53,847 nucleotides of DNA from Chara braunii (GCA_003427395.1 BFEA01000018.1:3499743-3553589), one strand, 5' to 3'; counted from the stretch's first letter, positions 21,491 to 32,002 are shown. Notes: generated by a model from the sequence alone, not told the origin. Numbers and translations: made by a program.

Positions 21491-21782
21491 GAGACCTGCC
21501 AGTAGCTGTGCCTCCCTTTCTCATCGTCCCCCACCCTTCATCCAGTAGCAGCAGAGGCTATGGCCAACACTCTCCCACACACCACACACACACCCGTGCT
21601 GGTCATAGACCCTGCTAATACCCATCAGGGGTATCCAGAGGACTAGTGCCCTTTCTTTTGTTTTTTTTTTTCTTCCTGTTTTAATTTTTGGCCTGATTGT
21701 GTCCATTTATCTATGAGCAGATGACATCCAGATTCAGGTGCGCAAAATCTGATATTTGTAGGTGTACGGTATTGACTATTGA

Positions 21783-21901
21783 CCTGGCTGCACTACTCTT
21801 GAAATGCACAAAAGACAAAAGTCATGGCCGTGTATCTTTCCATATTCTAGAGGAAGATTCACTCTCGTTTTGCACATTTCGAGAGTAGTGCAGCGAGGCC
21901 C
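21783..21901 (+). mobile_element. Short inverted-repeat element, copy 2
   Basis: Left end CTGGCTGCACTACTCTTGAA, interior as in the other copies, right end TTCGAGAGTAGTGCAGCGAG followed by GCCC. Same orientation as copy 1. Confidence 0.75.
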
Positions 21902-22122
21902 TATGCCTTCACCATATTCACTACAGTCACCTGTAAGAACTTAGGTACGAGCCGTATGAATGATGTGTGCAAGAAAGACAATGGGCCTCGCCACACGGCG
22001 CATGAAACGAAAATGGAACGAGTGCATCTTCCCACCAAAGGTGGCAAATACACTCGTTAAACCTGGCCACTTTGTTGGGGGGATGCACTCGTGTCCTGTT
22101 TTTTTTTTTTAAAGCTATATTC

Positions 22123-22305
22123 TTCTCTCATCCATCTCATTTTCTTGCTAGTACTCATCTATCTCATCCTCTCACTAGTTCGCAGCCCGTAGGCTGCGCT
22201 ATACCTCGTCGTTTATGTGTAGTAGGGGGGAACACCAACCAACCCGGATCTCTCCCCAGCCCACGGGGTAGGTTGGCACCACAGCAGTGGTGTGAGAGCA
22301 AGGCT
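22123..22305 (+). repeat. Dispersed repeat R2, copy 2
   Basis: Shares CATCTATCTCATCCTCTCAC and GGGGAACACCAACCAACCC with 19840-19985, but carries an extra segment (GTTCGCAGCCCGTAGGCTGC) in the middle, itself a near-palindrome. Confidence 0.65.
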
Positions 22306-22598
22306 GTACCAGTCCCTCCTCACGGTGACAAGGGGTGGGGAGGCATTGTTGATGGGGGAAATCGGCGGTGGTAGCGCCGAGCGATGGCCAGTCACTGCAC
22401 CTCCCCCCTACCCCCCCCAAACCCCGCATGGCGGTGTCTAATGGCCGATATTGTGGCTGCATAGCAACCAAAAACATCAACCAAGGTCCTGGCAGATTCT
22501 TCTGCCCGTTACGGGCTGCGGGCCCGCGACCTCGCGGTATGTCAATAGGACCATGTTATCGAGGAGCACTTTCCACGGCTCCTCGTTAGCGATGGTAC

Positions 22599-22630
22599 CC
22601 CTGGCAAATTTGGACCATTTCTTCTTCTTT
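22599..22630 (-). repeat. Second U6 3'-end fragment
   Basis: Minus strand reads GAAATGGTCCAAATTTGCCA GGGG. The first part equals the U6 3' end. GGTCGAAATTTGCCAGGGG also sits immediately 5' of the U6-like copy (22829-22849), so the U6 and T2 tail are flanked by a near-identical 19-bp direct repeat. Confidence 0.5.
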
Positions 22631-22631
22631 T

Positions 22632-22715
22632 TTTTTTAATAAAAAAAAGGGCCCTCAGGGCTTCATATTATGCAGTTGAAATAGCACTGAGGCCGGGAAT
22701 CCTCAACAAACAACC
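22632..22715 (-). repeat. Retroposon 3' tail, family T2
   Basis: After a T run on the + strand comes GGGCCCTCAGGGCTTCATATTATG and then GAGGCCGGGAATCCTCAAC...CAACCCGG. The same order is seen at 38840-38936 and, reversed, at 26096-26195. A related block occurs in the LINE tail at 27866-27900. Reading the minus strand these are poly(A)-ended 3' tails. Confidence 0.55.
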
Positions 22716-22718
22716 CGG

Positions 22719-22725
22719 AAAAAAA
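22719..22725 (-). terminator. Pol III-type T run after U6
   Basis: Seven T residues on the minus strand directly follow the U6-like 3' end (...GGTCCAAG), as expected for RNA polymerase III termination. Confidence 0.6.
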
Positions 22726-22828
22726 CTTGGACCATTTCTCGATTTATGCGTGTCATCCTTGCGCAGGGGCCATTTGCTAATCTTCTTTCTCTGTATCGTT
22801 CCAATTCTTACGGATGTCCCGAAGGGCC
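22726..22828 (-). ncRNA. U6: U6 spliceosomal snRNA-like gene or pseudogene
   Basis: The minus strand shows U6 landmarks in order. A 5' hairpin (CCCTTCGGG) and ACATCC are followed by AATTGGAACGATACAGAGA, which contains the ACAGAGA box that pairs with the 5' splice site. Next is AAGATTAGC, the U4/U6 stem I region with the AGC triad. CCTGCGCAAGGATGACACGC is the internal stem-loop, and AAATCGAGAAATGGTCCAA is the 3' end. A T run follows. Differences from the conserved core are small insertions: extra bases between ACAGAGA and AAGATTAGC, and AA before TGGCCCC. I see no clear plant upstream element or TATA box at the expected distances. These points favour a variant or retropseudogene over an active gene. 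Confidence 0.85.
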
Positions 22829-22888
22829 CCCTGGCAAATTTCGACCAGGGAAGATGCAAGGAACTGCCAGAAAAGACTGGTGTTAGCC

Positions 22889-22891
<3 letters not shown>

Positions 22892-22918
<27 letters not shown>
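22892..22918 (+). repeat. Poly(A) run upstream of the hydrolase gene
   Basis: About 27 A residues between the U6-like sequence and the hydrolase start; origin unclear. Confidence 0.8.
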
Positions 22919-22920
<2 letters not shown>

Positions 22921-23058
22921 CCCGGCCATGAATCGGCTCCATCGATATGAACCGCCGCATTCTTCCCTGTCCATCGCCCTGTGTCTGTCTTCCCTGCCAG
23001 CCATTGCTTGTTGCTCTGCTCGCTAGCTTGGCGCTCTGGAGATCCGCGGAGATTGGGC

Positions 23059-23817
23059 ATGGCGGTCGCCATAGCTCCGAGCTCATCACGCCTTTATGGC
23101 GTGCGTGGCCGAGCGCGTCATCTTCCGACCCGCGCCGGTCTCCCTCCCCTTGTCCGTTCGCTGGCGTGTCTTCTTCTCGTGACCGCTGCTCATCTTTGCT
23201 GCATGCCAACAGCTTCTGAACCAGTGCCACGTGGCGTGTTTCCCGTCTGTTCAGGAGAAACTCTGGTCGAAGACGGATATGGCGGATGCCAGACTTCGTC
23301 GTCGTCGTCGTCTTCATACGGGCATTCCTTCTTGTGCGAGCCAGACCCGGTGGCTATGGCCGCCATGAAGCCCGTCTGTCCTCCCTCTAGCCCCCCTACC
23401 TCCGCATTCACGTCGCTGACCGTCTCTGTTGTGCCAGGTGTGGGCTACGTGTTCGCAAATGCCACCAGTTGCCAGCCAATCAAGCAATCTGAGTCCGGAT
23501 TTCTGACCGGACTCTTCAACGCTACCTCAGGGATCGTCATAATCCCGGAGAAGGGAGTGGACCCCAGGGCGTATGCTCCTTATGCTCGCGCCATGACTGC
23601 AGCGGGAGCCTTCGCTGTCATCGTCACGGATATCAACGAAGCCAACGTCGTTCGAGCGTTGTCCATATCCCTCTCCCCTCCCCGAATCTGGGCCGTGATG
23701 GGACACGGGACCTACGGCGGGGCTCTGGCCACTCTTCTCGCCCGTTCTCTGTACCCGCGAATCACCACACTCATTCTCCATGCGGCTGCCATTCCTCCTG
23801 ACATCGACTTCTCGCAG
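23059..23817 (+). CDS. Tandem alpha/beta hydrolase, exon 1
   Basis: ATG 23059 is the first in-frame ATG; the open frame extends upstream without one. The exon encodes 253 residues. Residues about 1-50 are Ser/Arg/Ala-rich with a hydrophobic stretch ([15 protein letters not shown]), suggesting a targeting signal or membrane anchor. A low-complexity Ser run (TCG repeats) follows. From about residue 125 comes an alpha/beta-hydrolase fold: [30 protein letters not shown] and then [14 protein letters not shown]. This aligns with domain 2 (VYVAGAYVDPTAYFPF; AAQGYLVAL; GGHSLGGYCA). At the nucleophile elbow Thr218 takes the place of Ser, so this domain may be inactive. The exon ends DFSQ at a CAG|GTCAGA donor, phase 0. 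The substrate is unknown. Confidence 0.78.
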
Positions 23818-23837
23818 GTCAGATTCGGATCTCTAAC

Positions 23838-23925
23838 CTGGGTTTGTTTATGGGTTTGTTTATGGGTTTGTTAAACTTTGTTTATGTTTATTGGTTTGTT
23901 TTTGTTTATTGGTTTGTTTGGTTCA
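23838..23925 (+). repeat. GGTTTGTTTATG minisatellite
   Basis: Imperfect repeats of GGGTTTGTTTAT and TTGGTTTGTTT directly after the hydrolase donor site. Confidence 0.8.
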
Positions 23926-24610
23926 TTCGTTGATAGGTCAGAGAGAGAGTCGGAGTTATCCGAGTGTTTCAGACGACTTCCCCCGAATACAGCGTACTGT
24001 CAAATTATAGCGGAATTTGGGGTATCTTTCAGTCTAGACTCTAGATACAGTGATCATGACCGGGCGTTGTAATCGGGGGAAGAAGGTAGGCCCATTGCAC
24101 GGCGCTATAGCTCTCTCTGTATTCCGCTGCGGCACAGACAGAAGAGTGCCTGTACCTAACCCGAAAATAGGCAGTATACCTTGATTTTAATTTATTAGCC
24201 GCCTGACTTACATTCGCCGGGGGAAGAAGGAGGTAGTTGCCATTTTTGGTAGCTCATTCGTTGCCTTCTTCCCCCCTCGCACACCCCCTTTGAGCCGTTA
24301 ACGCACGCTAATTATGAATCTATACAGCCTCCTTTTCGTTTTTTTTCAAAACGTGAATGTAAACGTGAATGTATACATAGTACATACACCCCCCCGTGAC
24401 CCCCGTTTGTCAATGAGCAGTTGCATTCACGTTTACCATGATCATGCTGGCTCGCTGGCTCACCATCGACTTTTGCTCCCGCAGTGCCTTCACTGGCACT
24501 CGCCATATTGATGCTTGGCGTCCGTTCGCTGGGAGCTTTCATTAGAATAATATCCTCTTTGTTTTTTTTTTCCTCATTTAATTTAGAATATTTTCGTCAT
24601 CAGCTCCAAC
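23926..24610. other. Intronic stretch without recognised element
   Basis: Holds two GGGGGAAGAAGG motifs (about 24076 and 24221) and an inverted CTTCTTCCCCCC (about 24269), perhaps the ends of a small unclassified element. Nothing coding. Confidence 0.4.
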
Positions 24611-24616
24611 GGCCCT

Positions 24617-24765
24617 GATGTATCACCATGGAGCTAACCGGCCCTAAGCAATTCAGAATTGCAGTATTTTCCTCATCTGATCAGCATTCGGTGGAGTTCG
24701 AACTCAGGTCTATATGTGAACAGCTCCTCAGGGGTGTGCCAACTGAGCTAGGCCAGTTGGTTGTG
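24617..24765 (-). mobile_element. tRNA-derived SINE, copy 1
   Basis: Minus strand: GGCCTAGCTCAGTTGGCACA (A box), GAGTTCGAACTCC (B box, 24693-24705), CAGATGAGGAAAATACTGCA and TTAGGGCCGGTTAGCTCCAT. The order and spacing match the + strand copy at 49130-49260 and the copy at 25680-25810. It is a pol III-type retroposon, not a functional tRNA. Confidence 0.7.
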
Positions 24766-24929
24766 ATATCCTTTCAGCATAAGTCAGCATCTGGGAAATT
24801 TTTCTTCACGAATCTCTTGGCAATGTGCCACCATCTTCTTCTTCGTCGTCGTCTTCTTCTTGTTCTTCTTCTTCTGCTGCTGCTGCTGCTGCTGGAACTG
24901 CTGTTCTTCTTCTTATGTTTTTCCTTGTA

Positions 24930-25063
24930 GAGGGCCACGGCCATGAGGTATCATCATTGAGCTTGTGTACCAACTGAGGTAGGCCAGTTGGTTATGATAT
25001 CCTTTTAGCATAAGTCAGCATCGGGGAATTTCTGTATGAATATCTGGTGCCTTCTTCTTCTTC

Positions 25064-25095
<32 letters not shown>

Positions 25096-25680
25096 TTCTG
25101 CTTATGTTTTAAATTCCGTTTCGAGGACTGCCATGAGGTATCATCATTGACCTTGTGTGCCAACTGAGCTAGCATAAGGCCAGTTGGTTATGATATCCTT
25201 TTAGCATAAGTCAGCATCTGGGAATTTCTGTATGAATATCTTGTGCCTTCTTCTTCTTCCTCTTCTGCTGCTGCGGCTGGTGATGGGGCTGCTGTTCTTC
25301 TTCTTATGTTTTAAATTCCGTTTCGAGGGCGATGGCCATGAGGTACCATCATTGAGCTTGTGTACCAACTGAACTAGGCCAGTTGGTTATGATACCCTTT
25401 TAGCATCGCGGAATATCTTTATGAATATTTTGTGCCTTCTTCTCCTGCTGCCGCTGCTGCTGCGATGGCCATGAGGTATCATCATTGAGCTTGTGTGGCA
25501 ACTGAGCTAGGCCAGTTGGTTGTGATATCCGTTTAGCATAAGTCAGCATCTGGGAATTTTCTTCATGAATCTCTTATGCCATCTTCTTCTTTCTTCGTCT
25601 TCCTCGTCTTCTGCTGCTGCTGCTGTTCTTCTTCTTATGTTTTTTTCGTTTTGAGGGCGAGGGCCATGAGGTATCATCAT
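24930..25680 (-). repeat. SINE-derived tandem array
   Basis: The phrase ATGAGGTATCATCATTGAGC recurs at about 24943, 25133, 25338, 25471 and 25666 (spacings 190, 205, 133, 195). Each unit holds CCAACTGAGCTAGGCCAGTT (the SINE A-box region on the minus strand), GATATCCTTTTAGCATAAGT, CAGCATCTGGGAATTTC and a CTT/CTG trinucleotide tract. The units lack a recognisable B box, so the array seems to have been built by amplifying a 5' piece of the SINE. Confidence 0.75.
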
Positions 25681-25810
25681 TGAGCTTACGGCCCCCAACT
25701 ACTGAATTCAGCGTTATTTTACTCTGTCCTGCTGGTTGCATCTGGATTCGAACTTGGGTCTGTATTTCACGTGTGTACCCAACTGAGCTAGGCCCGCGTT
25801 GGTCCTCCTG
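25680..25810 (-). mobile_element. tRNA-derived SINE, copy 2
   Basis: Minus strand: GGCCTAGCTCAGTTGGGTAC (A box), CAAGTTCGAATCCAGATGC (B box, near 25743-25757), then a body ending GGGGCCGTAAGCTCAATGAT. It directly adjoins the right end of the tandem array. Confidence 0.7.
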
Positions 25811-26095
25811 TTTTCTCCGTTTGCATCGATGTGGTGTTTTCTACCATTGCATTTTTTTTTTTTTAATTACGGTCTTGAGATATCATCATTGAACTGACCG
25901 GCCTCAGGTAAGTCAGAATGATGTTGTTGTTGTTGTGTTCGGGTTGTTCGGCTTTTTAGGCTATGAAGCTACTGTTGTTTAAACTAGCTCAGAAAGGGGA
26001 CTGCAGGGCAAGGACCTAAGTGGCCGAGTACGCCCTAGTTAAGGACTCCCCATCTGAAGCATAAGCAAACCTGACTGAGGCTGTCAGAGGTTCTC

Positions 26096-26195
26096 AACCG
26101 GGTTGAATTGTGGGGTCCCCGGCCCCGAATCGATTTTTGGAAGAGACAATTTTGCTTTGGAAAAAAAAAGAAAAAAAAAGGAAAAAAAAAAAGAA
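26096..26195 (+). repeat. Retroposon 3' tail, family T2, plus orientation
   Basis: CAACCGGGTTGAATTGTGGG GTCCCCGGCC, then an A-rich run at 26160-26194. This is the reverse complement of the tails near 22632 and 38840. The preceding roughly 130 bp may be the body of the same retroposon. Confidence 0.5.
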
Positions 26196-26848
26196 TGATG
26201 TTGTTCTGTTCATCTGACGTAATCTGGATTCAAACTGGGGTCTATGAAGATCATCTCTTTTTTTTCTAGCAAATCCTTGTTTTTTCGAAGCATCCTGTAT
26301 TTCAGCAGATAAAGATTGATCTAAACTTATGTTTTTTTTTGTCAAACGTCGTCTCCACAAGGCGCCTTCAAGAATCCACCGAAGAGCTAAGGTTTCTTGA
26401 CGACTCTTTGGTATAATGGACTTCTAAAATAGGTTTGACATTTTCAATCGCGTTAACAAAATGCGTGATTACATTCATAGACAAGTTCTCATTAGCTAGA
26501 CAATAGAAAGTTTTATAAACAATAGCACNAGATTTTGTTTTTTTCCCATGAATCATACAAATGTTGATAAATTTGTGTATCAATTGTTGTACCTTGCAAT
26601 TCTCTAAAATCAAAGGCTCGAAGAGCGAGACTTGTGAGATTTTTCGGTTCATATTTCAATTTGGGGTTTTTTGGTACCATATTTTGATCTGCCTCGCAAA
26701 ATACGGGGATGACTTGTGGCTAGGGGTAAATAAAGAAAGAGTAAGAATCAATCGTCCGAGTATTGATTCTTCAGCGTATTTTACGCTTCATGCCTTTTGC
26801 CCCATAGGCGCGTGAGCACTTATAGAAAAACTGGCTCATTTGCCATAT
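26196..26848. other. Intronic stretch, weak ORFs only
   Basis: A 94-codon minus-strand frame (26368-26652: EPLILENCKVQQLIHKFINI ... VNAIENVKPILEVHYTKESS) has amphipathic helix character and reads like part of a coding sequence, possibly a hAT- or MULE-type transposase or host exon relic. I cannot name it. One N at 26529 lies inside. Confidence 0.25.
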
Positions 26849-26979
26849 GGGCCTCGCCGCACTACTCACGAAATGCAATGCACAAAAGACAAAAAATGAT
26901 GCTGGTGCATCTTCCCGTTATCTAGAGGAAGATTCATTCTCATTTTGTACATTTTGTTTGGTGAGCAATGCGGCGAGGC
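26849..26979 (+). mobile_element. Short inverted-repeat element, copy 3
   Basis: Starts GGGCCTCGCCGCACTACTCA, ends GTGAGCAATGCGGCGAGGCA. Slightly longer interior than other copies (AATGCAATGCACAAAAGAC). Confidence 0.75.
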
Positions 26980-27054
26980 ACTTCAATGTGGTTGGTTTAC
27001 CCACCAACGACACGTCGTGTGGGCAGAGACACGAATGCCACCCCGTGACCCCGG

Positions 27055-27230
27055 TGCCACATCACTGTTTGCACGGGACCTGGAAGGCCAGCCCATGGCT
27101 TTTCTGCATGGACACGTTCCACACACATGGGGCCTCGCTCAGTGCCACATCACTGTTTGCGCCGGACCTGGAAGGCCAGCCCATGGCTTTTCTGCATGGA
27201 CACGTTCCACACACATGGGGCCTCGCTCAC
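27055..27230 (+). repeat. 88-bp tandem duplication ending in MITE terminus
   Basis: Two copies (27055-27142, 27143-27230), beginning TGCCACATCACTGTTTGC and ending ACACATGGGGCCTCGCTCA. The end is the terminus of the short inverted-repeat element, which continues only after copy 2. Confidence 0.9.
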
Positions 27231-27340
27231 TACTCCCGAAATGTGCAAAACGAGAGTGAATCATCCGGTAGAACATGGAAAGATAACACCACCATGATTT
27301 TTGTCTTTTGCGCATGTCAAGCGTAGTGGAGCGAGGCCCA
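27218..27340 (-). mobile_element. Short inverted-repeat element, copy 4
   Basis: The best-preserved copy: starts GGGCCTCGCTCACTACTCCC and ends GCGTAGTGGAGCGAGGCCC. The interior runs opposite to copies 1-3. Flanks are ATG on both sides, a possible 3-bp target duplication. Confidence 0.8.
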
Positions 27341-27758
27341 TGCATTTTCTTCATTCCCTGATCCTCGATCATCCACTTCGATTGGCGGATGTTCCAGGAC
27401 GCCAAAATTGGGAACCTACACTGGCACTAAACAGACGCACACCAGGAAAGAAAAGAGAAGAAAAGAAAAGAAAAGAAGGGAAAGCCCGTGCAAACAGCAA
27501 CGTCTCCACGTGCGCCGCTGCACCCACAAGGCATGCATTGGCTGTAGCATGGCGATAGCTTGCACGCAATCGACCTTTCCCAAAAGATGAGAGGAAGGGT
27601 GGGTGTGGTCTTACAACGGGTTCATCTGTACAACAGAATGGACGATTACTGTGGGTCACTGTCATCTGTCAAGAATCCCGCCGTTTGGTTGAACGTGCAA
27701 CTCCCATGAGGGAGGTCGTGTGTTCGATCCTTGAGGTCGGATCATGTACGATAAAATT

Positions 27759-27759
<1 letters not shown>

Positions 27760-27824
<65 letters not shown>
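27760..27824 (-). repeat. 65-nt poly(T), the LINE poly(A) tail
   Basis: On the minus strand this is a pure poly(A) tail closing the LINE described next. Confidence 0.8.
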
Positions 27825-27825
<1 letters not shown>

Positions 27826-28215
27826 GAAAGTCGAGCTTTTTTTTCAATTGAACAATTAGATCAAGGCCGGGGACCTCACAATTCTACCCGGAGTTATCCT
27901 GGGGCCATTACCCAGTTTAGGCTTAGCTGAAAACCGGGTTCAGCGGCCCATCTTGCTCTTGCTAAAACCTTCCAAAAAAAAAACAGAATCAAGCTTGAAG
28001 CTCAACAACAAGGAAAGCTGATGACTACTTCTAGTTTATTTCCTGGATAAACCGTGACCTGCAAGGATTAAAGCCTTTCAAATAAACTACAAGAGAAAAA
28101 CAGAAAAACTTCTACCAGTGAGTACCTTGAAAAGTAAACTCAATCTTTAAACTTTTTAAAATTAGGTCTAATACGACCTCACCAGTTCTCTACAAGCTCC
28201 TCTATTGCACCCACC

Positions 28216-30213
28216 TCAGTCCTCTTGGCTCTGAAGCCAAGGAGATATAGAGAAAGATCCCTCTGGGCTAACTGTCACCCATTTACTGGCTGCACCCCAT
28301 GTTCGTTGGAACCACAGTAGGTTCCTAGCTCCAGGCAAACGGCGCTGAGTCCAGTCTGCAGTTATAGTAAGCCTTAATTTGTTCTTCAGCAGTGCCTTCT
28401 GATGAGGAAGGGAGAAAATTTCCCCCTTAAATACTTTTGCGTTCCGAGCTGTCCAGATAACCTCCAGTAATGCCCCTCGACAACACAGTGCCACATACCC
28501 TATACCTGCAGATAGACCGACTCCTGAGGGGGGAAGGCCTGTAAGCCACCAAGTATCTGTCCACGGCATTTCCTGATCATACAGGAGGTGCCAACGTCTC
28601 TTCCACCATTCCAATAAACCGTCTAGGAGCGGGCAGAAGAGCCAGAGGTGCGCTTGGTCTTCCCAACCCCAGTTACAGCGTTGACAGATAGGGAAGACCT
28701 CCATTCCCTTAGCAGATAACCAAGATGCAGTAGCAGTCACAAAAAGGGACTGCAACCAGATGATTGCTGCCTGCTTCTGTGAAGGCAGCTTCTTCAGGGC
28801 GATCCATAAGATCATCAGATTATGCTCTGACACCCCTGAAAGTTGCTGCTGTTCAGCTCTCTTAAGAGCCAGAGCTGTCGGTTTTAGCTTTGACTGGGTA
28901 CACTGGAACTCCACACCTGTTTTTGAGTTATACTGGCACAGAGGAGTAAAAGAATTATTGGACTTCAGCCCCTTCCAACCAAACAGGAGTGGTTCCACCC
29001 GATAGGTGGCTGCATTTCTCCCCAGCAAGGCCGTGGCTTTCCCCTTCCCATCTTCCTGGTACAGAACTCGGACCTCTTCGAGCTCAGACGTATATGGAAC
29101 CACTTGTTCTCCTGTCTCGCGTAATTGCCCCTTAGTCTGCAAGATCGAAGACAGAGACCAAGTCTGTACCTTGGTACCTTGATCTGGAGCAGGGCCCAAG
29201 ACTCTCCAGATCTCATTAGGATGATTGGGAGATCTAATCCATGTGTTCTGCGCATTCTCTGAATCGGATTGTAACAGGTAAGCCCATGCTTGTGGAATAG
29301 CTTCCAGTAACAGTTGAAAGTTTCTTGAAAGGTTATGTACCCTAGGAAGCTTCCTTCGCAGAGCCTCCTCGTTAATCCAGTCCGAGAGGACTGGATCCCA
29401 AATGTCTTTAACTTGCAGTACGCCTTTCTTGACCCACGTGTTTCCAAAGTTTAAGTCTCCTCCCTTAGCTGTAAAGGGAGACCCATTCTGCTGCATAATA
29501 TGGGGGTTATCAAATAGAATCTGATTCAGGCATTCCTTTTTTGTCTGAGGCGGTCTCCACTCTGTAGGCTTCAGTTTGTTCCAAGCATACACAATGTTAC
29601 GCCAGATTCTTGACTGAGGGCGACGCTGGGAAAAGGACGGCATCATAAGGCAGACCGACAGTTTAGTAGTATCCTCCAGTCCCCATTCGCTGCCTAAGAT
29701 ATATTCTGCGAGCCTCATCCAGATTGTCCACTCTTCCCCAACCATGGCTTGGACTGGCCACTTAGACAATAAAGCAAGGTTTTGCTTCAATGGGTCCAAA
29801 ACCCCCAAACCTCCTTGGCTGCGCGGCCTGGCTATTGCCTCCCATGCCACCTTGGAGATAAACCCTTGTTCTTCTGAAGCAGAAGGTTTCCATGGGTATC
29901 TTGCTGCAACCCTCTTAATCTTCTTGTATGCTTCCTCTCCTAGCAAACAAATCGCCATAGGGAACCAGAGAGTCGAAAAAGCAGCAGCGGAAAGGACCAG
30001 CGCCCTGCCAAACAAGGAAAGAGTATGCCTTCTTTCCCACTTCGCTATCCTCGTCGAAGCTTTCCCCACCAATATATTATCCTGAGTTGAAGAACAATCA
30101 GACAGAGACACCTGTATTCCCAGGAACCTGTCCGAGGAGTTAAAATGCGGCGCAGGCCCCACTCCACACACAGCTCGAATTGGGGGGGAAGAAAAAACAC
30201 AGATTTGTCCCAA
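28216..30213 (-). pseudogene. LINE ORF2 C-terminal two-thirds
   Basis: A long open frame with RIAKWERRHTLSLFGRALVL, then WPMAICLLGEEAYKKIKR-like thumb sequence, RSQGGLGVLD (typical of plant LINE-type ORF2 after the palm), and near the end FPICQRCNWGWEDQAHLWLF, the Cys/His cluster of the RT-associated zinc domain. A further helical tail (ARNAKVFKGE) follows. It is open for 665 codons but its N-terminal part is a different frame from the RT palm, with a frameshift at about 30180-30060. Confidence 0.85.
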
Positions 30214-30266
30214 TTTATTGAGGCTTCCAATAGTTCACAATACGTATCTATAATCTTACGTAATTC

Positions 30267-31049
30267 TTACAGGCAATCCGAAGAGTTCACACAGGCCACG
30301 GTTAAGTCATCAGCAATGGCACCCACCTTCCAATGTAGGGAAGGGGGGGCTCTTAGGCCTTCAATAACACTATTAGCCCGGATATTATCCAATAATACAT
30401 CCAGTTGAAGAACGAAAATCAATGGGGCCAGGGGGCAACCTTGCCGCAATGAGCGGGTCAAAGTGAATTCTTTAGAAAGCTTACCATTTACAACCACAGA
30501 GGCTGTTGCACTCGCATACAAAGCTTTAATCCAAGTGCAAAACTTGGGGCCAAACCCCAGCCTTAGTAGAGTTGTGTTTACGAAAGCCCAGCCAACCTTG
30601 TCATAAGCTTTCTCCATATCGAGCATTAGGATGGCCAGGTTTCTTCTCTCTTTTCCAATAATTTCGAGGGCCTAAATTGTAGTTAGAATGTTTTCGAATA
30701 TCGACCTCCCCTTAACAAAAGCGCCCTGTTCCATCCCTACCAAAGAGGGGAGAATCTCAGCAAGTTTAATTGCAAGGATTTTCCCTAACAATTTATTGGT
30801 CACATTCAGGATTGAAATCGGTCGCCAATTGCAAACCTCCCTTTTGTCCCCTTTTTTGTAAAGAAGAGAAATCACTCCTCGAACCATCCCATTAGGTAAC
30901 GAACCTGTCGAGATGACTCTGTTATAGACTTCGCACAGAAAAGGGGCGAAGGCTTCCCATGCGGAGAGAAAGAGTTCAATGTTCTGTGGAAAGATAGTAT
31001 CTAGTCCTACCAGTAGGAGCGGCACATGGGAACTCACCCATTTTTTCAA
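30267..31049 (-). pseudogene. LINE reverse transcriptase palm, interrupted
   Basis: Contains NWRPISILNVTNKLLGKILA, QGAFVKGRSIFENIL, LDMEKAYDKVGWAFV, TRSLRQGCPLAPLIF and the catalytic pair in AIADDLTVAC (usually YADD/FADD). A TAG after ILTTI and a TAA after SSDCL break the frame, and a frameshift precedes the C-terminal part. The first residues (LDTIFPQNIELFLSAWEAFA) are inside the RT, so the 5' half is absent. Confidence 0.85.
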
Positions 31050-31306
31050 TTATGAATAATTTTTGTAATGAACACAGGCATGTCATCCAATCATGTTGCA
31101 GATAACAATGTCGTGCAATGTCGTGAGATAATCAATCCAACAAGTCCATGTGTTCGAAGTCATCAAAGTACATGTTTCCTCATTACCACGTGTATGTCTC
31201 AAAGTCCACAGTATCCAGAAAAGGAGAGGAGGGGAAAATAGACAACAGGAAGAAGAAGTGTAATGCCCTCTTCTCCTTCAGGGTCCCCACCTCTGCCACG
31301 TCAGCA

Positions 31307-31314
31307 ATATGCAC
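31307..31314. repeat. Target-site duplication, left copy
   Basis: ATATGCAC; the uninterrupted LTR has it once in CAGCAATATGCACTCAATG. Confidence 0.85.
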
Positions 31315-31777
31315 CATACTTGCGGCGCATCCCATGCGCGCCACTCGCGCACATGCGGCGCACTGCGCATTGCGCACGTGGCGCGCGCATGGGCAAAATT
31401 CGGGATCAGCCAAAAAAAAAAAAAGTCGGGGAGGGGGTGAATCAAAGTTCCGACGCCCAGCCAAAATTAGGACATTGCCCGCGCAATTTTTTTTCAAGGC
31501 CGCGCGGCCCCAAAATCTGTGTGTGTTGTCATGTTTGTTGTACACAACTTCATGCTATCCTCAGTGTATCTGAGCCCTTTCAGAGGTCCAATACGGTCAT
31601 GATGAGGACGCGTCTGTGGAACCGTTGCTTTCGGCTCATTACTTCCAGGTATAGAAAACGACAGAACTGACCGTTGTGTTTTATTGGTGCTTTCGCTTAA
31701 AAAAAAAAAAAAAAAGAGAAAGAGAACTTCCGTGACAAGTTGAAAACCAACAACGTGGAAACACGCAGTAGCTATAC

Positions 31778-31878
31778 ACATGCACAAACGACAAAAAATA
31801 TGGCGATGTATCTTTCCATGTTCTAGTGAAAGATTCATTCTAATTTTGCACAAATTGGAGAGTAGTCGAGTGAGGCCC
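31778..31878 (+). mobile_element. Short inverted-repeat element, copy 5 (left end lost)
   Basis: CATGCACAAACGACAAAAAA, ATCTTTCCATGTTCTAG and right end GAGAGTAGTCGAGTGAGGCC; no matching left terminus. Confidence 0.65.
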
Positions 31879-32002
31879 TATTACAACTTACTTGCCGCCA
31901 GAATCCGTAGGGCCTCTCTCAACTACACGTCCGTTGTAGTGCCTCTGTCACATGAGGGCTGCAAGTAAGCTTCAAGTCCAGCTGTAGTCCGGTGCGATGC
32001 AA

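Larger units (their letters stand above)
27825..31060 (-). mobile_element. Non-LTR retrotransposon (LINE), 5'-truncated, dead
   Basis: Minus strand, in order: RT start (30672-31049), RT palm (30267-30626), RT/thumb to C-terminus (28216-30213), about 390 bp of 3' untranslated region and a 65-nt poly(A) tail. The endonuclease domain is missing; the copy stops close to the edge of the LTR element at 31094. The 3' region carries a hairpin (27926-27944) shared with other elements. Confidence 0.85.
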
